DNA of 64,000 nucleotides from Amycolatopsis sp. CA-126428 (GCF_002904335.1 NZ_PPHF01000010.1:124001-188000); one strand, 5' to 3'. Positions 37,333 to 47,856 are shown, numbered from the stretch's first letter. The notes: generated by a model from the sequence alone, not told the origin. Made by a program: numbers and translations.

Positions 37333-38541
37333 TCAGTCCTTGCTGTTGCCGCCGCCGGAGGTGGCCGGGGTGATCAGGACGACGCGGTCGTCGCTGGAGA
37401 CCGGGGTGCCGCCGTCCTTGTTGACCGTGCCCGCCACCGCCAGCTGCGGGTTGATCATGCTCATGCCGGCCAGTCGCCCGTACGTCAGCGGGGGCTTGCC
37501 GGTCTTGCCGTCGAGGCTGATCGTCGGCTTGCCGCTGATCGCTCCGTCCGGGCTGACCGGCAGGTTCTGCAGGTTGCCGGCCAGTGAGGTCCCGACCGAG
37601 AGGGAGCCGTTGGCGTCGACGAAGTCGGCGCAGCCCGCGACACCCGGTTTGTCCGGCCACGTCCACGCCGGCGTCGCCAGTGGCTGGCCGGCCTGGATCC
37701 GGTAGAGGGCGTCCTTGTCGGCGAGGCGGTCGGTGACCCAGACGCGGCCGCCGTCGGCCGAGGCGCACACCCCGCCCGGTGCGTGCAGGCCGGCCGCCAC
37801 CGCGAGCGAGCCGTTCGGGTTGCCCGCCGCGGCCTTGCCGGAGGTGTCGATCCGCAGCAGCTTGCCGGCGAGGGAGTTCGGGTCGGCCGCGGCGGCCGGG
37901 TTGCCCGCGTCGCCGGTCGCGACCAGCAGCGCGCCGCGGTTGTCGGTGCCGACCGTGCCACGGTTGCCGGACGCGCCCTTCGGGATGCCGGTGAGCACCG
38001 GCTTCGGCGACTGGCCCTTGGCGAACCGCACGACGCGGTTGTCGGTCGCGGTCGTGATGTAAGCGAACACCAGCTGGTCCTCGACGTACGACGGCGACAG
38101 CGCGAGCCCGGTCAGGCCGCCGTCGCCGGCCGCCTGGACGTCGAGCTTCGCGAAGTCCGTCGTGTCCTTGCCGCTCGTCGCCAGCACGACGCGGCCGCTC
38201 TTGCGCTCGCCGGCCAGCGCGCTGGGCGTGGAGCCGTCACCCGGCAGGCCGGCCACCGCGGCGACGGTGTCCAGGCACGTCGCGATCACCGACGGGTCGA
38301 AGTCCTTGCAGCCCTGCGGCGGCGGCACCGGCGCGGCCGACTGGCCGGGCCGCGCCTGCTTCGGGTCGCTCCCGGAGTCCGCGCCGGGACCCTGGACCTC
38401 GGGCGGCGACTCGGGGCTCGGCACGGGCGCGGGGCTGAACGTCTGGCCCGCCGCGGTGTCGTCGAACCGCGCGCACCCGGCGGGCAGCAGGACGCCGCAA
38501 GCCAAGATCGCCAGCAGGGCCGAGCGGTAGCGGGTGCGCAT
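37333..38541 (-). CDS. PQQ-dependent sugar dehydrogenase-like lipoprotein (LppZ type)
   Basis: 402 aa. Signal peptide with lipobox-like LLPAGC at about residue 23, then a disordered Pro-rich spacer and a glucose/sorbosone dehydrogenase-like beta-propeller (GGLTGLALSPSYVEDQLVFA, NRGTVGTDNRGALLVATGDA, SLAGKLLRIDTSGKA, GGRVWVTDRLADKDALYRI). It sits outside the membrane. Propeller family members bind PQQ and oxidise aldoses, but some actinobacterial lipoproteins have lost the activity. Synteny with mycobacterial lppZ (Rv3006) near the ilv operon supports orthology. Confidence 0.87.
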   Translation of the reverse strand: MRTRYRSALLAILACGVLLPAGCARFDDTAAGQTFSPAPVPSPESPPEVQGPGADSGSDPKQARPGQSAAPVPPPQGCKDFDPSVIATCLDTVAAVAGLPGDGSTPSALAGERKSGRVVLATSGKDTTDFAKLDVQAAGDGGLTGLALSPSYVEDQLVFAYITTATDNRVVRFAKGQSPKPVLTGIPKGASGNRGTVGTDNRGALLVATGDAGNPAAAADPNSLAGKLLRIDTSGKAAAGNPNGSLAVAAGLHAPGGVCASADGGRVWVTDRLADKDALYRIQAGQPLATPAWTWPDKPGVAGCADFVDANGSLSVGTSLAGNLQNLPVSPDGAISGKPTISLDGKTGKPPLTYGRLAGMSMINPQLAVAGTVNKDGGTPVSSDDRVVLITPATSGGGNSKD

Positions 38542-38606
38542 GATCCCCCAGCCTAAGGGCCGGTGCGTGAACCATGGGTGAGTACTCCTCGATTACGTTG
38601 GAGATC

Positions 38607-39515
38607 ATGACGCTGACCGTGCTGGTGCCCGACGACGAGGGCATGACCGTGCTCGCCGAGGTCCCGCGGGTCCTGCCCGTGCGCTACCAGTGGGGCGAAC
38701 GGGTGCCGCCCGAGGCCGCGAAGGCGCAGGTGCTCATCCCCGGCAAGCACCCGCCGGGGGAGCAGCTGTGGCGCACGCTGCCGAACCTGAAGCTGATCCA
38801 GCTGCTGTCCGCCGGCGCCGAGGACTGGGTCGGCAAAGTGCCCGACGGTGTCCTGCTCTCCACCTGCCGCGGCGCGCACGGCGGGAGCACGGCCGAGTGG
38901 GTCGTCGCGGCGCTGCTGTCGATCTACCGGAAGCTGGACGTCTTCGCCGCGGCGCAGCGCGAAGGCCGGTGGGAGCGGCAATCGGCGGACACGCTGCAGG
39001 GCAAGCGCGTGCTCGTCATCGGCGCCGGCGATCTCGGACAGCACCTGCGGCGCCGGCTGGAGCCGTTCGATGCGCGCTGCACGATGGTCGGGATGACCGC
39101 GCGGGAGGGCGTGCACGGCGTGCGCGAGCTGCCCGGCCTGCTCGAGCTGCACGACGTCGTGGTGCTGATGGTGCCGCTGACCTCCCGCACGCGCGGGATG
39201 GCCGACGCGGAGTTCCTGGCCCGGATGCGCGACGGCGCGGTGCTGGTCAACGTCGCGCGCGGCGCCGTCGTGGTCACCGACGCCCTGGTCGCCGAATTGA
39301 CCACGGGCCGGCTGCGGGCCGCCCTCGACGTCACCGATCCCGAGCCGCCGCCCGCCGGGCACCCGCTGTGGACGGCGCCGGGGCTGCTGCTGACGCCGCA
39401 CGTCGGCGGGGCCGTGCGCGGGGTCCGTGGTCGTTCGTACGCCGTCGCCGCGGCCGAGATCGCCCGGTACGCCGGTGGCGACCTGCCGGACAACCTCGTG
39501 CACGGCGAATACTGA
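38607..39515 (+). CDS. D-2-hydroxyacid dehydrogenase family protein
   Basis: 302 aa. NAD-binding motif GKRVLVIGAGDLGQHLRRRL; the catalytic Arg in LVNVARGAVVVTDALVAELT; DVTDPEPPPAGHPLW with the Glu; and the catalytic His in LLTPHVGGAVRG. The N-terminal domain carries KLIQLLSAGAEDWVGKVPDG. It reduces a 2-keto acid or oxidises a D-hydroxy acid, but which one is unclear. The ATG at 38607 is preferred (TTGGAGATC upstream) over one at 38574. It is unrelated in position to the true serA at 52070. Confidence 0.9.
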   Translation: MTLTVLVPDDEGMTVLAEVPRVLPVRYQWGERVPPEAAKAQVLIPGKHPPGEQLWRTLPNLKLIQLLSAGAEDWVGKVPDGVLLSTCRGAHGGSTAEWVVAALLSIYRKLDVFAAAQREGRWERQSADTLQGKRVLVIGAGDLGQHLRRRLEPFDARCTMVGMTAREGVHGVRELPGLLELHDVVVLMVPLTSRTRGMADAEFLARMRDGAVLVNVARGAVVVTDALVAELTTGRLRAALDVTDPEPPPAGHPLWTAPGLLLTPHVGGAVRGVRGRSYAVAAAEIARYAGGDLPDNLVHGEY

Positions 39516-39540
39516 GCTCGCCAGGCCCGCGGCGATCCCC

Positions 39541-39546
39541 TAACCT
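39541..39546 (+). promoter_or_regulatory. -10 element of the DoxX gene (leaderless)
   Basis: TAACCT ends six nt before the GTG at 39553, which has no ribosome site; the expected transcription start is the G of GTG. Confidence 0.5.
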
Positions 39547-39552
39547 GCGCGG

Positions 39553-40128
39553 GTGAGCAGTGGAGACGACTTTTCGCAGCAGCCCACCAGCGTCCTGTCG
39601 GGCGTCGAGGACGATCGGTCGGACGACACGCCGCGCCAGGGCGGGCTCGGCCTCGGCCTGCTGATCCTGCGGCTGGCGCTCGGCGTGACCATGGGCGCGC
39701 ACGGCCTGCAGCACCTGTTCGGCCTGTTCGGCGGGCCGGGCATCGGCGGGTTCGCGCGGGTGCTGGAGACGTACGGCTACCACAAGCAGACGACGCTGCT
39801 GTCGTGGATCACGGGCATCACCGAGGTCGGGGGTGGCGTGCTGGTGATCGTCGGGCTGTTCACGCCGCTGGCCGCGGCCGGGTTGCTCGGGGTGGCGGCC
39901 AATGCCGTTTACGCGAAGTTCCACGGCGGGTTCTTCGAAGGTTCGGGGCGGGGGTTCGAGTTCGAGCTGCTGCTGGCGGCCTCGGCGTTGAGCCTGCTGT
40001 TCACCGGGTCCGGGCCGATTTCGCTGGAGCGGAACACGCCTTGGCGGAAGCGGCCGTTGCCGTTGGGGCTGGTCTCGCTGCTGCTGGCGGCCGCCGCGGC
40101 CGTTGTGGTCATTGTTTTGACACGGTAG
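39553..40128 (+). CDS. DoxX-family membrane protein (Rv3005c type)
   Basis: 191 aa. After an acidic N-terminus, four hydrophobic segments: LGLGLLILRLALGVTMGAHG, TLLSWITGITEVGGGVLVIV, LFTPLAAAGLLGVAANAVYA and PLGLVSLLLAAAAAVVVIVL. LQHLFGLFGGPGIGGFARVL is the DoxX signature. The mycobacterial orthologue is linked to a membrane complex with superoxide dismutase and thiosulfate sulfurtransferase in thiol-oxidative stress defence. Upstream of ilv genes in both organisms. Confidence 0.88.
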   Translation: MSSGDDFSQQPTSVLSGVEDDRSDDTPRQGGLGLGLLILRLALGVTMGAHGLQHLFGLFGGPGIGGFARVLETYGYHKQTTLLSWITGITEVGGGVLVIVGLFTPLAAAGLLGVAANAVYAKFHGGFFEGSGRGFEFELLLAASALSLLFTGSGPISLERNTPWRKRPLPLGLVSLLLAAAAAVVVIVLTR

Positions 40129-40288
40129 CGAGGCGGGCCGGCTCGGGGTGGGGACAACTCGGCGGCTCGGAGCGGGGCTGTGGACAACTGGGGTTCGCGG
40201 GTCCGGAATTGTCGGTGGCCGCGAGTAACGTTGAATCCGGGGGTCCCCCAAGCGGCGGGGGTCTGGAATGCCCGAAAAAGGGCGGCCC

Positions 40289-40373
40289 GGAACCAAGGGA
40301 CGGCTGTCGCGGAGCCAGGGAGGCGTCGTGGAACCCGGGGACAGCCGTCGTGGATCCAGGAGACGGCCGTCGC
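40289..40373 (+). repeat. Tandem degenerate 22-bp repeat (four units)
   Basis: Four head-to-tail units, 40289-40310, 40311-40329, 40330-40351 and 40352-40373 (22, 19, 22, 22 bp), share GGA-x-CC-x-GGGA, then CxGCyGTCG. They lie in the 315-bp convergent gap between the DoxX gene and ilvD. Upstream in the same gap are two DnaA-box-like nonamers (40149-40157 with one mismatch; 40179-40187 exact). No coding signal. Confidence 0.6.
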
Positions 40374-40393
40374 GTCGAGCCTCCTGAACGCCG

Positions 40394-40425
40394 GAAGGCC
40401 GCCCCGGCGGAGCGGGACGGCCTTC
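40394..40425 (-). terminator. Hairpin terminator of ilvD
   Basis: GAAGGCCG (40394-40401) and CGGCCTTC (40418-40425) pair perfectly, extended by CCC/GGG inside. It begins 19 bp after the ilvD stop on the minus strand. Confidence 0.75.
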
Positions 40426-40443
40426 TCGGGGTCGGGCCGGAAC

Positions 40444-42288
40444 TTACTTGTTCACGTCGCGGACCGCGCCCGTGTCCGCCGACGTCGCCATCCGGGCGTA
40501 CGCGCGCAACGCCGCCGTCACCGGGCGCTGGCGGTCCTTCGGCTGCCAGGGCCGCTCGGACGCCTCCATCTTCGCCCGGCGCTCCGCCAGCACCGACTCG
40601 TCGACCAGCAGCTCCAGGCGTCGCTCGTGGATGTCCAGCAGGATGCGGTCGCCGTTCTCGACCAGGCCGATCAGGCCGCCCGCTGCCGCCTCGGGGGAGA
40701 TGTGGCCCACCGAAATGCCCGAGGACCCGCCGGAAAACCGGCCGTCCGTGATCAGGGCGCACTTCTTGCCCAGGCCCGAGCCCTTGAGGAACGCCGTCGG
40801 GTGCAGCATCTCCTGCATGCCCGGGCCGCCCGCCGGGCCCTCGTAGCGGATCACCAGCACCTCGCCCGGCTGGATCTCCTTCTTCAAGATCGCCGACACC
40901 GCTTCCTCCTGGCTCTCCAGGACCCGCGCCGGGCCCTCGAAGTGCCACAGGTCCTCGTCGATGCCCGCCGCCTTGATCACCGCGCCGTTCTCCGCGAGGT
41001 TGCCGCGCAGGATCGCCAGGCCGCCGTCCTTCGTGTAGGCGTGCTCGACGTCGCGGATGCAGCCGCCCGCCGCGTCCGTGTCCAACGATGACCAGCGGTT
41101 CGAAGTCGAGAACGCCTGCGTCGTGCGGACCCCGCCCGGCGCCGCGTGGAAGAGCTCGACCGCCGTGGCAGAAGGGGAAGCGGCGCGGATGTCCCAGGAA
41201 CCGAGCCAGGAGTCCAGATCGCGCGAGTGCACCGACCACACGTCGGTGTTGAGCAGCCCGCCGCGGTACAGCTCGCCGAGGATGGCCGGGATTCCGCCCG
41301 CCCGGTGGACGTCTTCCATGTGGTAGTCGGAGTTCGGCGCCACCTTCGACAGGCACGGCACGCGGCGGCCGATCGCGTCGATGTCGGCGATCGTGAAGTC
41401 GACCTCGCCCTCCTGGGCGGCCGCGAGGATGTGCAGCACCGTGTTCGTCGAACCGCCCATGGCCATGTCCAGCGCCATCGCGTTCTCGAACGCCGCCTTC
41501 GACGCGATCGAGCGCGGCAGGACCGAGGCGTCGTCCTCCTCGTACCAGCGGCGGCACAGCTCGACGACGGTCCGGCCGGCCTCCTCGAACAGCGCGCGGC
41601 GCGCGGCGTGCGTCGCCAGCGTCGAACCGTTGCCCGGCAGCGAAAGGCCCAGCGCTTCGGTCAGGCAGTTCATCGAGTTCGCGGTGAACATGCCGGAGCA
41701 CGAGCCGCAGGTCGGACAGGCCGAGCGCTCGACGATGTCGAGGCCGTCGTCGTCGACCTCGGTGCTCGCCGACGCCGCGATCGCGGTGATCAGGTCGGTC
41801 GGGGCCTGCGCGACACCGCCCACGACGACCGCCTTGCCGGCCTCCATCGGGCCGCCGGAGACGAACACCACCGGGATGTTCAGCCGCATCGCGGCGTTGA
41901 GCATGCCCGGGGTGATCTTGTCGCAGTTGGAGATGCACACCAGCGCGTCGGCCTGGTGCGCGTTGACCATGTACTCGACCGAGTCGGCGATGATCTCGCG
42001 CGAGGGCAGCGAGTAGAGCATGCCGGAGTGGCCCATGGCGATGCCGTCGTCGACGGCGATGGTGTGGAACTCGCGCGCGACGCCGCCCGCTTCCTTGACC
42101 GCGCCCGCGACGATTTCGCCGAGGTCTTTCAGGTGCACGTGGCCGGGCACGAACTGGGTGTAGGAGTTGGCGATCGCCACGATCGGCTTGCCGAAGTCGC
42201 TGTCGGTCATGCCGGTGGCACGCCAGAGCGAGCGCGCGCCCGCCGCGTTGCGGCCGTGGGTGGTGGTCCGGGAACGGAGAGGCGGCAC
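40444..42288 (-). CDS. ilvD: Dihydroxy-acid dehydratase
   Basis: 614 aa, typical length. It dehydrates 2,3-dihydroxy-3-methylbutanoate (valine/leucine branch) and the methylpentanoate analogue (isoleucine branch). Iron-sulfur Cys residues are in [19 protein letters not shown] and [20 protein letters not shown]; also [14 protein letters not shown] and the C-terminal [23 protein letters not shown] start at 42286-42288 with GGGAG six nt before it. A near-perfect 19-bp palindrome (42319-42337) precedes it. It faces the ilvBNC operon across the PH-domain gene. Confidence 0.97.
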   Translation of the reverse strand: MPPLRSRTTTHGRNAAGARSLWRATGMTDSDFGKPIVAIANSYTQFVPGHVHLKDLGEIVAGAVKEAGGVAREFHTIAVDDGIAMGHSGMLYSLPSREIIADSVEYMVNAHQADALVCISNCDKITPGMLNAAMRLNIPVVFVSGGPMEAGKAVVVGGVAQAPTDLITAIAASASTEVDDDGLDIVERSACPTCGSCSGMFTANSMNCLTEALGLSLPGNGSTLATHAARRALFEEAGRTVVELCRRWYEEDDASVLPRSIASKAAFENAMALDMAMGGSTNTVLHILAAAQEGEVDFTIADIDAIGRRVPCLSKVAPNSDYHMEDVHRAGGIPAILGELYRGGLLNTDVWSVHSRDLDSWLGSWDIRAASPSATAVELFHAAPGGVRTTQAFSTSNRWSSLDTDAAGGCIRDVEHAYTKDGGLAILRGNLAENGAVIKAAGIDEDLWHFEGPARVLESQEEAVSAILKKEIQPGEVLVIRYEGPAGGPGMQEMLHPTAFLKGSGLGKKCALITDGRFSGGSSGISVGHISPEAAAGGLIGLVENGDRILLDIHERRLELLVDESVLAERRAKMEASERPWQPKDRQRPVTAALRAYARMATSADTGAVRDVNK

Positions 42289-42318
42289 GGGAACTCCCAG
42301 GTCAAAGGGTGGCCGGCG

Positions 42319-42337
42319 AAACTGGTAGGACCAATTT
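42319..42337. promoter_or_regulatory. Palindromic operator candidate upstream of ilvD
   Basis: AAACTGGT-AGG-ACCAATTT: 8-bp arms with one mismatch. It is 31 bp before the ilvD start and unusually AT-rich for this genome, a plausible binding site or promoter element. Confidence 0.45.
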
Positions 42338-42378
42338 ACGCTGCCGGGCGAAGCCGGTCCGCCGAGGGTGGGACCGGG

Positions 42379-42909
42379 CTACTCCTTGGCCGAGGACTCG
42401 GACGTCCCGGGCTTGATGTCCCCGGTCTCCAGCACGCCGCTCGGGTCGGCGACCAGCCCCTCGCTCACCATCGACAGCACCGGCAGGTGCCGGGTGCGCA
42501 CGGTCGGCAGCGGCACCTTCGTGTCGTCCTGCAGCACCGCCTGCACCCGCGACTTCTTCGTGATCGCGAGCCCCTTCAACGCCGACCACGGGATGTCGCG
42601 GTGGCCGAACATCGTGCGGACCGCCAGTCCCGAGCGCGTCGCGATCGTGCGGTGGCGGACCACGAACACCGCCAGCGCGATCGGGAAGATGTAGAGCCAC
42701 TGCAGGTACGGGATCTCCCCGAGCGCGATCGGCGTCACGCAGATCGTCAGGAGGGCGATCGCCATGAAGGACGTGCGGGGGACGCGGAAGACGGCCTTCC
42801 GGCCTTCGTCCTGCTGTTTTTCGGCCACCCGGAAATGGTGCACCGCGCGCACACCCGGCTCGAACCCGGGTCGCGCGCGCGTGACGTGCGCCGCGCAGGC
42901 GTCCACCAT
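42379..42909 (-). CDS. PH-domain membrane protein
   Basis: 176 aa. Two adjacent hydrophobic stretches (SFMAIALLTICVTPIALGEI and YLQWLYIFPIALAVFVV) are followed by a bacterial PH-like domain (RHRTIATRSGLAVRTMFGHR, DIPWSALKGLAITKKSRVQA, VLQDDTKVPLPTVRTRHLPV). Such proteins are of unknown function and common in actinobacteria next to ilvB. The ATG at 42907-42909 is supported by GGAGAG six nt before it. It is divergent from the ilvB leader. Confidence 0.85.
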   Translation of the reverse strand: MVDACAAHVTRARPGFEPGVRAVHHFRVAEKQQDEGRKAVFRVPRTSFMAIALLTICVTPIALGEIPYLQWLYIFPIALAVFVVRHRTIATRSGLAVRTMFGHRDIPWSALKGLAITKKSRVQAVLQDDTKVPLPTVRTRHLPVLSMVSEGLVADPSGVLETGDIKPGTSESSAKE

Positions 42910-42931
42910 GCGGACTCTCCATCCCGCAGAG

Positions 42932-42961
42932 TTGACACCCGCATGGCGTTCGGTCTAGCGT
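42932..42961 (+). promoter_or_regulatory. Promoter of the ilvB leader
   Basis: TTGACA (42932-42937), an 18-bp spacer, and TAGCGT (42956-42961). The expected start is at or next to the leader-peptide GTG (42969), so the leader message is probably leaderless. Confidence 0.75.
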
Positions 42962-42968
42962 CATCGCC

Positions 42969-43016
42969 GTGACACCGCTGACCGGCCTCGTACTTCCCAA
43001 GCGCGTCGACGCTTAG
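42969..43016 (+). CDS. ilvBNC leader peptide (attenuator)
   Basis: 15 codons plus TAG, product [15 protein letters not shown]. Three Leu and two Val codons include the run CTC GTA CTT; GTA and CTT are scarce codons in this genome. The peptide is followed by a stem (43001-43043) and a terminator (43045-43081). A ribosome slowed at 42987-42995 by low Leu/Val-tRNA would cover the left arm at 43001 and prevent the stem. This is the classic ribosome-mediated attenuation design known for actinobacterial ilvB operons. Confidence 0.8.
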   Translation: MTPLTGLVLPKRVDA

Positions 43017-43043
43017 GGAAGACTTTCCGCTGCGTCGACGCGC
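43001..43043 (+). promoter_or_regulatory. ilvB attenuator 1:2 stem
   Basis: GCGCGTCGACGC (43001-43012) and its exact complement (43032-43043), 19-nt loop. The right arm can instead pair as GTCGACGCG (43034-43042) with CGTGCGAC (43051-43058, one bulge, one G-U), which would break the terminator: a candidate antiterminator, seen by eye. Confidence 0.7.
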
Positions 43044-43044
43044 G

Positions 43045-43081
43045 AACCCTCGTGCGACCTTACGGTCGGCGAGGGTTTTTT
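43045..43081 (+). terminator. ilvB attenuator terminator
   Basis: AACCCTCG (43045-43052) pairs with CGAGGGTT (43070-43077); CGACC/GGTCG continues the stem inside around a TTAC loop; a T6 run follows (43076-43081). It lies 94 bp before ilvB. Confidence 0.88.
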
Positions 43082-43174
43082 GTTGCCCACGGGAAGAGAT
43101 TCCTGGCCCCACCGCACCAATCGAGCTCAAAAAAGACCCGAACGAGTGACACCGAGACCCACGAGGCAGATCCG

Positions 43175-45067
43175 ATGACCAGTGCGACGTCGCGCAGCGA
43201 CGCGAAGCCCGGGCCGACGCCCGGAACGCCCGGAGCACGTCCGAAGCCGGCGCCACCGGCGGGAACGCCGGTGCGCGTCACCGGCGCCCAGTCCCTCGTG
43301 CGCTCGCTCGAGGCGGTCGGCGCCGAGGTGGTCTTCGGGATCCCGGGCGGCACCATCCTGCCCGCCTACGACCCGCTCCTCGATTCGACGAAGGTCCGCC
43401 ACGTCCTGGTCCGCCACGAACAGGGCGCCGGTCACGCGGCCACCGGGTACGCCCAAGCCACCGGCAAGGTCGGCGTCTGCATGGCCACCTCGGGCCCGGG
43501 CGCGACCAACCTGGTCACCCCGCTCGCCGACGCGAACATGGACTCGGTCCCGGTCGTGGCCATCACCGGCCAGCAGTCCCGGGCGCTGATCGGCACCGAC
43601 GCGTTCCAGGAAGCCGACATCTGCGGCATCACCATGCCGATCACCAAGCACAACTTCCTCGTCACGGACCCCGCGGACATCCCGCGGACCATCGCCGAGG
43701 CGTTCCACCTGGCGAGCACCGGCCGGCCCGGTCCGGTCCTGGTGGACATCCCCAAGGACGTGCTGCAGGAGATGACCTCGTTCTCCTGGCCGACCGAGCT
43801 GCGGCTGCCGGGCTACCGCCCCACGCTGCGCCCGCACGGCAAGCAGGTCCGCGAAGCCGCGAAGCTGATCGCGAAGGCGCGGCGCCCGGTGCTCTACGTC
43901 GGCGGTGGCGTCATCAAGGCCGAGGCGCACGAGCAGCTGAAGCAGCTCGCCGAGCTGACGAACATCCCCGTCGTCACCACGCTGATGGCGCGCGGCGCGT
44001 TCCCCGACTCGCACCCGCAGCACCTCGGCATGCCGGGCATGCACGGCACGGTCGCCGCGGTCGCCGCCATGCAGCGCGCCGACCTGCTGATCGCGCTCGG
44101 CGCCCGGTTCGACGACCGGGTCACCGGCCAGCTGTCCTCGTTCGCGCCGGACGCCGCGATCGTGCACGCCGACATCGACCCGGCCGAGATCTCCAAGAAC
44201 CGCAAGGCCGACGTCCCGATCGTGGGCGACTGCAAGGAGATCATCGGCGAGCTCATCACCGCCGTGAAGACGGAGTTCGACCACAGCGGTCAGCCGGACC
44301 TGGCCGACTGGTGGACGCAGGCCGACGACTGGCGCAAGAACTACCCGGCCGGCTACGAGTGGCCCGACGACGGTTCGCTGTCGCCGCAGTACGTCATCGA
44401 GCGGATCGGGCAGATCGTCGGCCCGGACGCCGTCTACGCCGCGGGTGTCGGCCAGCACCAGATGTGGGCCGCGCAGTTCGTCAAGTACGAGAACCCGCGC
44501 ACCTGGATCAACTCCGGCGGCCTCGGCACCATGGGCTACGCGGTGCCCGCCGCGATGGGCGCGCAGTTCGGCGTCCCGGACAAGCAGGTGTGGGCGATCG
44601 ACGGCGACGGCTGCTTCCAGATGACCAACCAGGAACTGGCCACCTGCGCCATCGAGGGCGCGCCGATCAAGGTCGCCGTGATCAACAACGGCAACCTGGG
44701 CATGGTCCGCCAGTGGCAGAACCTCTTCTACTCGGAGCGGTACTCCAACACCGACCTCGGGACGCACAAGCACCGCATCCCGGACTTCGTCCTGCTGGCC
44801 GAGGCGCTGGGGTGCGCCGGCCTGCGGTGCGAGACGAAGGAAGACGTCGACGCCACCATCCGCCGCGCGATGGAAATCAACGACCGCCCCGTCGTGATCG
44901 ACTTCGTCGTGGGGAAGGATGCCCAGGTGTGGCCGATGGTCGCGGCCGGCACCGGCAACGACGAGATCATGGCGGTCCGGGGCATCCGGCCGCTGTTCGA
45001 CGACGACGAGGTTTCGGTCGAGACGACCGAAGCAGCCGCGGAAGCCGCTGGAGAAGGTGAGCGCTGA
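43175..45067 (+). CDS. ilvB: Acetolactate synthase large subunit
   Basis: 630 aa. ThDP enzyme making 2-acetolactate and 2-aceto-2-hydroxybutyrate. Motifs: [37 protein letters not shown] with the catalytic Glu, [20 protein letters not shown], the FAD/regulatory middle domain ([31 protein letters not shown]) and the ThDP site [39 protein letters not shown] 30-residue Pro-rich N-terminal extension is usual in actinobacteria. Start ATG 43175; control is through the attenuator. One base separates it from ilvN. Confidence 0.98.
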   Translation: MTSATSRSDAKPGPTPGTPGARPKPAPPAGTPVRVTGAQSLVRSLEAVGAEVVFGIPGGTILPAYDPLLDSTKVRHVLVRHEQGAGHAATGYAQATGKVGVCMATSGPGATNLVTPLADANMDSVPVVAITGQQSRALIGTDAFQEADICGITMPITKHNFLVTDPADIPRTIAEAFHLASTGRPGPVLVDIPKDVLQEMTSFSWPTELRLPGYRPTLRPHGKQVREAAKLIAKARRPVLYVGGGVIKAEAHEQLKQLAELTNIPVVTTLMARGAFPDSHPQHLGMPGMHGTVAAVAAMQRADLLIALGARFDDRVTGQLSSFAPDAAIVHADIDPAEISKNRKADVPIVGDCKEIIGELITAVKTEFDHSGQPDLADWWTQADDWRKNYPAGYEWPDDGSLSPQYVIERIGQIVGPDAVYAAGVGQHQMWAAQFVKYENPRTWINSGGLGTMGYAVPAAMGAQFGVPDKQVWAIDGDGCFQMTNQELATCAIEGAPIKVAVINNGNLGMVRQWQNLFYSERYSNTDLGTHKHRIPDFVLLAEALGCAGLRCETKEDVDATIRRAMEINDRPVVIDFVVGKDAQVWPMVAAGTGNDEIMAVRGIRPLFDDDEVSVETTEAAAEAAGEGER

Positions 45068-46627
<1,560 letters not shown>

Positions 46628-46645
46628 TCGTTTTTCGGCAAGACG

Positions 46646-46681
46646 CTGAAGGGGACGCCCGGTGCCGGGCGTCCCCTTCAG
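46646..46681 (+). terminator. Terminator of ilvBNC
   Basis: CTGAAGGGGACGCCCGG (46646-46662) and its exact complement (46665-46681): a 17-bp perfect stem, the longest in the window among terminators. Confidence 0.9.
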
Positions 46682-46702
46682 TGCGTTCGGTGGTCGTTTC
46701 GC

Positions 46703-46708
46703 TACGCT
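46703..46708 (+). promoter_or_regulatory. -10 element of the DUF397 gene
   Basis: TACGCT ends six nt before the ATG at 46715, the leaderless spacing; GGAG also lies in between and could serve a leadered message. Confidence 0.45.
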
Positions 46709-46714
46709 GGAGAC

Positions 46715-46996
46715 ATGAGTGATCAGCCGGTCGACGACAAGGCGCACATCCGGCACCACCTCGACTTCACGAAGGCCGAGTGGATCCGGGCCGAGCCCGA
46801 AGGCGTCACCCTCGACGACTGCGTCGAGTACGCGTTCATCGAGCACACCGACGGCGTCACCTACACGGCGATGCGCCAGTCGGCGAAGCCGGACGGGGTG
46901 ATCCTCGTCTTCACGCCGGGGGAGTGGGACGCGTTCGTGAAGGGCGTCCGCGACGGCGAGTTCGACCTGCCCGAGGACCTCGCCGCGGAGGCTTAG
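46715..46996 (+). CDS. DUF397-family small protein
   Basis: 93 aa. The core TDGVTYTAMRQSAKPDGVIL and VFTPGEWDAFVKGVRDGEFD is the DUF397 pattern. These proteins usually sit beside an XRE (helix-turn-helix) regulator in actinobacteria, forming partner systems in development or antibiotic control. Here no such regulator is adjacent. The 3' end overlaps the convergent SnoaL gene by four bases. Confidence 0.85.
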   Translation: MSDQPVDDKAHIRHHLDFTKAEWIRAEPEGVTLDDCVEYAFIEHTDGVTYTAMRQSAKPDGVILVFTPGEWDAFVKGVRDGEFDLPEDLAAEA

Positions 46997-47856
46997 ACCT
47001 TTGCCGCCAGCTCGGGGATCCGGCCGAGGTCGCCGGCGATGCCGAGGTGGTCGCCGTAGTCGCGCGATTCGACGACCAGGCCGCCCGAGATCCGCATCGC
47101 GAAGATGTTCGCGATCCGGACCGGCTTCCCGGCGTAGCTGCCCTGGTAGGCGAACTCGCCGATCAGCACTTCCGGATCGGCGCTCTGGTAGGTGACCAGG
47201 TCCGCGATGGCGAACTCGGGGTTCATCGCCTTGCCCGCCGCGAAGTGCGCTCGCAGCTCGTCGCGGGTGCGCACCACCGCGGAGCCCGGCAGGAACGGGT
47301 GCGTGACGTGCGTTTCCTCGGCGTACAGCTCCGGCAGCTCGTCCCGGCGCCCGCCGGCGACACCGTGCACCAGCCGCTCGAACACCGTGCCCGCGCTCTC
47401 CGGCGTGACCGGGGACAGCTCGCGCGGCGGCGCCCCTTCGTAGGCCTTGACCAGCTGGTCGACGCCGTCGCGGATGACCGCGAGCCGCAGGTAGTCGTGG
47501 TAGTCGCGGGAATGGACGATGAGGCCGTCGCGGATCCGCAGCACCTGGATGTTCGCCGTCTGGATCGTCCGCCCGGTCTCGACCGACTCGGCGTCGTAGT
47601 CGTATTCGGCGACGATCACCTCGGGGTCCGTCGTCTCGTGGACGACGACGTTCTTGCGCTTGAGCCGCAGCGCCCCGGCGAGGGCGCTGGTGAACCGTTC
47701 GTGGACCGTCGCGCGGCCGGTGATGCGGGTGGGCCGCGGCACGGCCTGGGGGTGTTCGACGACGGTGTCTTCGGCGTAGAGCGCGGAAAGCTCCGCCCAT
47801 CTTCCTTCGCTGATGCCGTCGGACAGTGCGGCGAACACCTCGCGGGGTGAGTGCAT
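46993..47856 (-). CDS. Tandem SnoaL/NTF2-like protein
   Basis: 287 aa, two SnoaL-like domains in a row. Domain 1: REVFAALSDGISEGRWAELS, ALYAEDTVVEHPQAVPRP, IVHSRDYHDYLRLAV. Domain 2: GTVFERLVHGVAGGRRDELP, ELYAEETHVTHPFLPGSAVV, VVESRDYGDHLGIAGDLG. The matching ends SRDYHDYL and SRDYGDHL show an internal duplication. Possible roles: ketosteroid-isomerase-like or hydrolase activity. GGGAGGAT is the ribosome site before the ATG at 47856. A large inverted repeat lies upstream. Confidence 0.83.
   Translation of the reverse strand: MHSPREVFAALSDGISEGRWAELSALYAEDTVVEHPQAVPRPTRITGRATVHERFTSALAGALRLKRKNVVVHETTDPEVIVAEYDYDAESVETGRTIQTANIQVLRIRDGLIVHSRDYHDYLRLAVIRDGVDQLVKAYEGAPPRELSPVTPESAGTVFERLVHGVAGGRRDELPELYAEETHVTHPFLPGSAVVRTRDELRAHFAAGKAMNPEFAIADLVTYQSADPEVLIGEFAYQGSYAGKPVRIANIFAMRISGGLVVESRDYGDHLGIAGDLGRIPELAAKV

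Noticed and set aside
40149..40187. Replication origin from DnaA-like boxes
   Set aside because: Only one exact and one near nonamer, no dnaA/dnaN/gyrB neighbours and no AT-rich unwinding region.
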